A stretch of 51,008 nucleotides of DNA from Prevotella sp. UBA2850. GTDB taxonomy: Bacteria > Bacteroidota > Bacteroidia > Bacteroidales > Bacteroidaceae. A model generated the notes under the pieces. It saw only the letters and a list, made by a program, of their open reading frames with translations. It did not search any database and had not been told where the DNA came from. How positions within the stretch are numbered: the first letter of the stretch is position 1; the number at the start of each line of letters is the position of its first letter. The stretch covers positions 1 through 51,008 of the forward strand of contig DEFO01000033.1 in NCBI GenBank assembly GCA_002350805.1. The letters run 5' to 3'. A program made the position numbers and the translations under genes. This document shows positions 50,239 to 51,008 of this stretch, one piece after another.

Positions 50239-50769
50239 TTATATCGTTTTTTTCTTATTTTTCTTTCGGGTGAAAATGGCAATGAAGATGCTCACAATGC
50301 CACCTATTATTATATTCATCGACATGAAGTAGAGAGCCCAGTCGATGGGGCGCATCGAGCGATACTCCTCAATGGCAGCGTTGATCTCTTTCTCGGGGTA
50401 ATTGCCGGCAATGAGTATCTGACGCGCCTGTTCGAGCGAGGTGCTGAAGAAGGCTCCCTTGTCCATAAAGGCGAAATAGGCATACTGAACGACTGCCAGC
50501 AGCAGAGCTGCATAGAAGAACATCGACATGGAATAGACGTAACCGTCCCAATATTTCAGTACGCCCTCGCGCACGTGATCACGAAATGACTGTATACGGC
50601 GGTAGACGAAAAACGGCGAGAGAAAGGCAAACGTGGTGCCCAAGGTTCCCAGAAAAGGAACCTTCATCCCGAGGATAATACAGGCAAAGCTGATGATCCA
50701 TAATACGGCCAAATAGCCACCGTCGTTGCGGGCATATGCCCTCAGTTGTATGTATTCTGTTGGATTCAC
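50239..50769 (-). CDS. DUF4199 family membrane protein
   Basis: A 176-residue inner-membrane protein with four hydrophobic segments (about 22-38, 40-58, 78-100 and 145-165) and a basic tail (RKKNKKK). It matches DUF4199, common in Bacteroidota and of unknown function. The start is placed at GTG 50769, because the promoter element lies only 4 bases upstream; a frame-extending ATG at 50805 would be outside the transcript. This implies an almost leaderless message. It is the first gene of a six-gene operon. Confidence 0.75.
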   Translation of the reverse strand: MNPTEYIQLRAYARNDGGYLAVLWIISFACIILGMKVPFLGTLGTTFAFLSPFFVYRRIQSFRDHVREGVLKYWDGYVYSMSMFFYAALLLAVVQYAYFAFMDKGAFFSTSLEQARQILIAGNYPEKEINAAIEEYRSMRPIDWALYFMSMNIIIGGIVSIFIAIFTRKKNKKKTI

Positions 50770-50773
50770 GATG

Positions 50774-50781
50774 CAAAAGTA
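50774..50781 (-). promoter_or_regulatory. TAnnTTTG promoter of the DUF4199-to-crp operon
   Basis: The minus strand reads TACTTTTG, with its last base 5 positions from the GTG start codon. Confidence 0.45.
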
Positions 50782-50841
50782 CTCAAAATACTTCACATAT
50801 GTCATCTTCGGCTGTAAAAATGTGTTAAAATCGGCAAATTC

Positions 50842-50869
50842 TCAACACTCAATTCTCAATTCTCAATTT
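50842..50869. repeat. CTCAATTCTCAATTCTCAAT simple repeat
   Basis: Three direct copies of CTCAATT/ACTCAATT lie just before the SRP RNA promoter. They are the inverse of the repeat at 12494-12535. Confidence 0.6.
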
Positions 50870-50876
50870 AAAGTAT

Positions 50877-50884
50877 TAACTTTG
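50877..50884 (+). promoter_or_regulatory. TAnnTTTG promoter of the SRP RNA
   Basis: TAACTTTG ends 6 bases before the estimated RNA 5' end. Confidence 0.65.
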
Positions 50885-50889
50885 CAGCC

Positions 50890-51003
50890 GCAAAACACGG
50901 GTAAGTCCCGTACGGCCAGCTCCCTTCGAATCCTCCAGGACGGGAACGTAGCAAAGGTAGTTGGTTGTAGCGGCGCGATACGGGTAGCTTGCCCACCCGC
51001 CTC
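50890..51003 (+). ncRNA. ffs: Signal recognition particle RNA (4.5S-type)
   Basis: The SRP core is visible as CCTCCAGGACGGGAACGTAG followed by CAAAGG (about 50932-50956), including the GGAA-type tetraloop arm and the AGCA side bulge that binds Ffh. The ends pair: GGGTAAG near 50899-50905 with CTTGCCC near 50988-50994. Size (about 110 nt) and the surrounding GTACGGCCAGCTCCC fit the small bacterial SRP RNA of Bacteroidota. Exact ends are estimates; the window stops five bases later. Confidence 0.85.
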
Positions 51004-51008
51004 TTTAG

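Overview
The window comes from a member of the Bacteroidota, most likely a Prevotella-type organism of the Prevotellaceae, with a GC content near 50 percent. The reasons are: many copies of the Bacteroidota minus-7 promoter element TAnnTTTG placed 10-60 bases before genes; SusC/SusD, FecR and ECF-sigma genes; families largely confined to this phylum (DUF4738, DUF6048, DUF6452, DUF4369-TlpA, the 30-residue smalltalk protein); a C-terminal secretion tail of Prevotella type on a GH5 enzyme; and simple intergenic repeats of the Bacteroidales.

Layout. 1-630: no protein gene; a promoter followed by a well-folded leader RNA that resembles an rRNA-operon leader but has no rRNA behind it. 631-4894: GH5 glycanase (minus), then HIT, DUF1015, YigZ and tRNA-Ser(CGA) (plus). 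5027-10070: threonine operon thrA / phosphoglycerate-mutase-like homoserine kinase / thrC. 10291-16425: gdhA, a DUF4738 lipoprotein, exodeoxyribonuclease III, tryptophanase with a long leader, and a GH140-type glycosidase.

16705-31024 is the most unusual part. It holds, in transcription order on the minus strand, a FecR anti-sigma factor, two small AT-rich lipoproteins, a SusC receptor with a signalling (STN) domain, SusD, a ThuA-like/DsbD-alpha fusion, and two large secreted proteins that each carry two thioredoxin domains. No glycoside hydrolase, lyase, peptidase or sulfatase is present, so this looks like a SusCD uptake locus devoted to a substrate that needs thiol-disulfide chemistry. The ECF sigma factor that should sit next to fecR is found at 37667-38236.

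31124-37490, between sigma and anti-sigma, is an accessory module: smalltalk peptide, HU-like DNA-binding protein, CHC2 zinc-finger primase, a helicase-like protein, an SSB-like protein, two unknown genes and a repeat-flanked AT-rich segment that looks like an origin. It is full of GC-rich and AT-rich repeats, some of them inside the primase reading frame. No integrase or transposase was seen.

38390-51008 is housekeeping: ribH with a TPR membrane protein, divergent recF-dciA, an operon of M3 peptidase, dCMP deaminase, S41 protease and 5-formyl-THF cyclo-ligase, then an operon running DUF4199, GT2, DUF6452, DUF6048, ApbE, Crp/Fnr, and finally the SRP RNA at the right edge.
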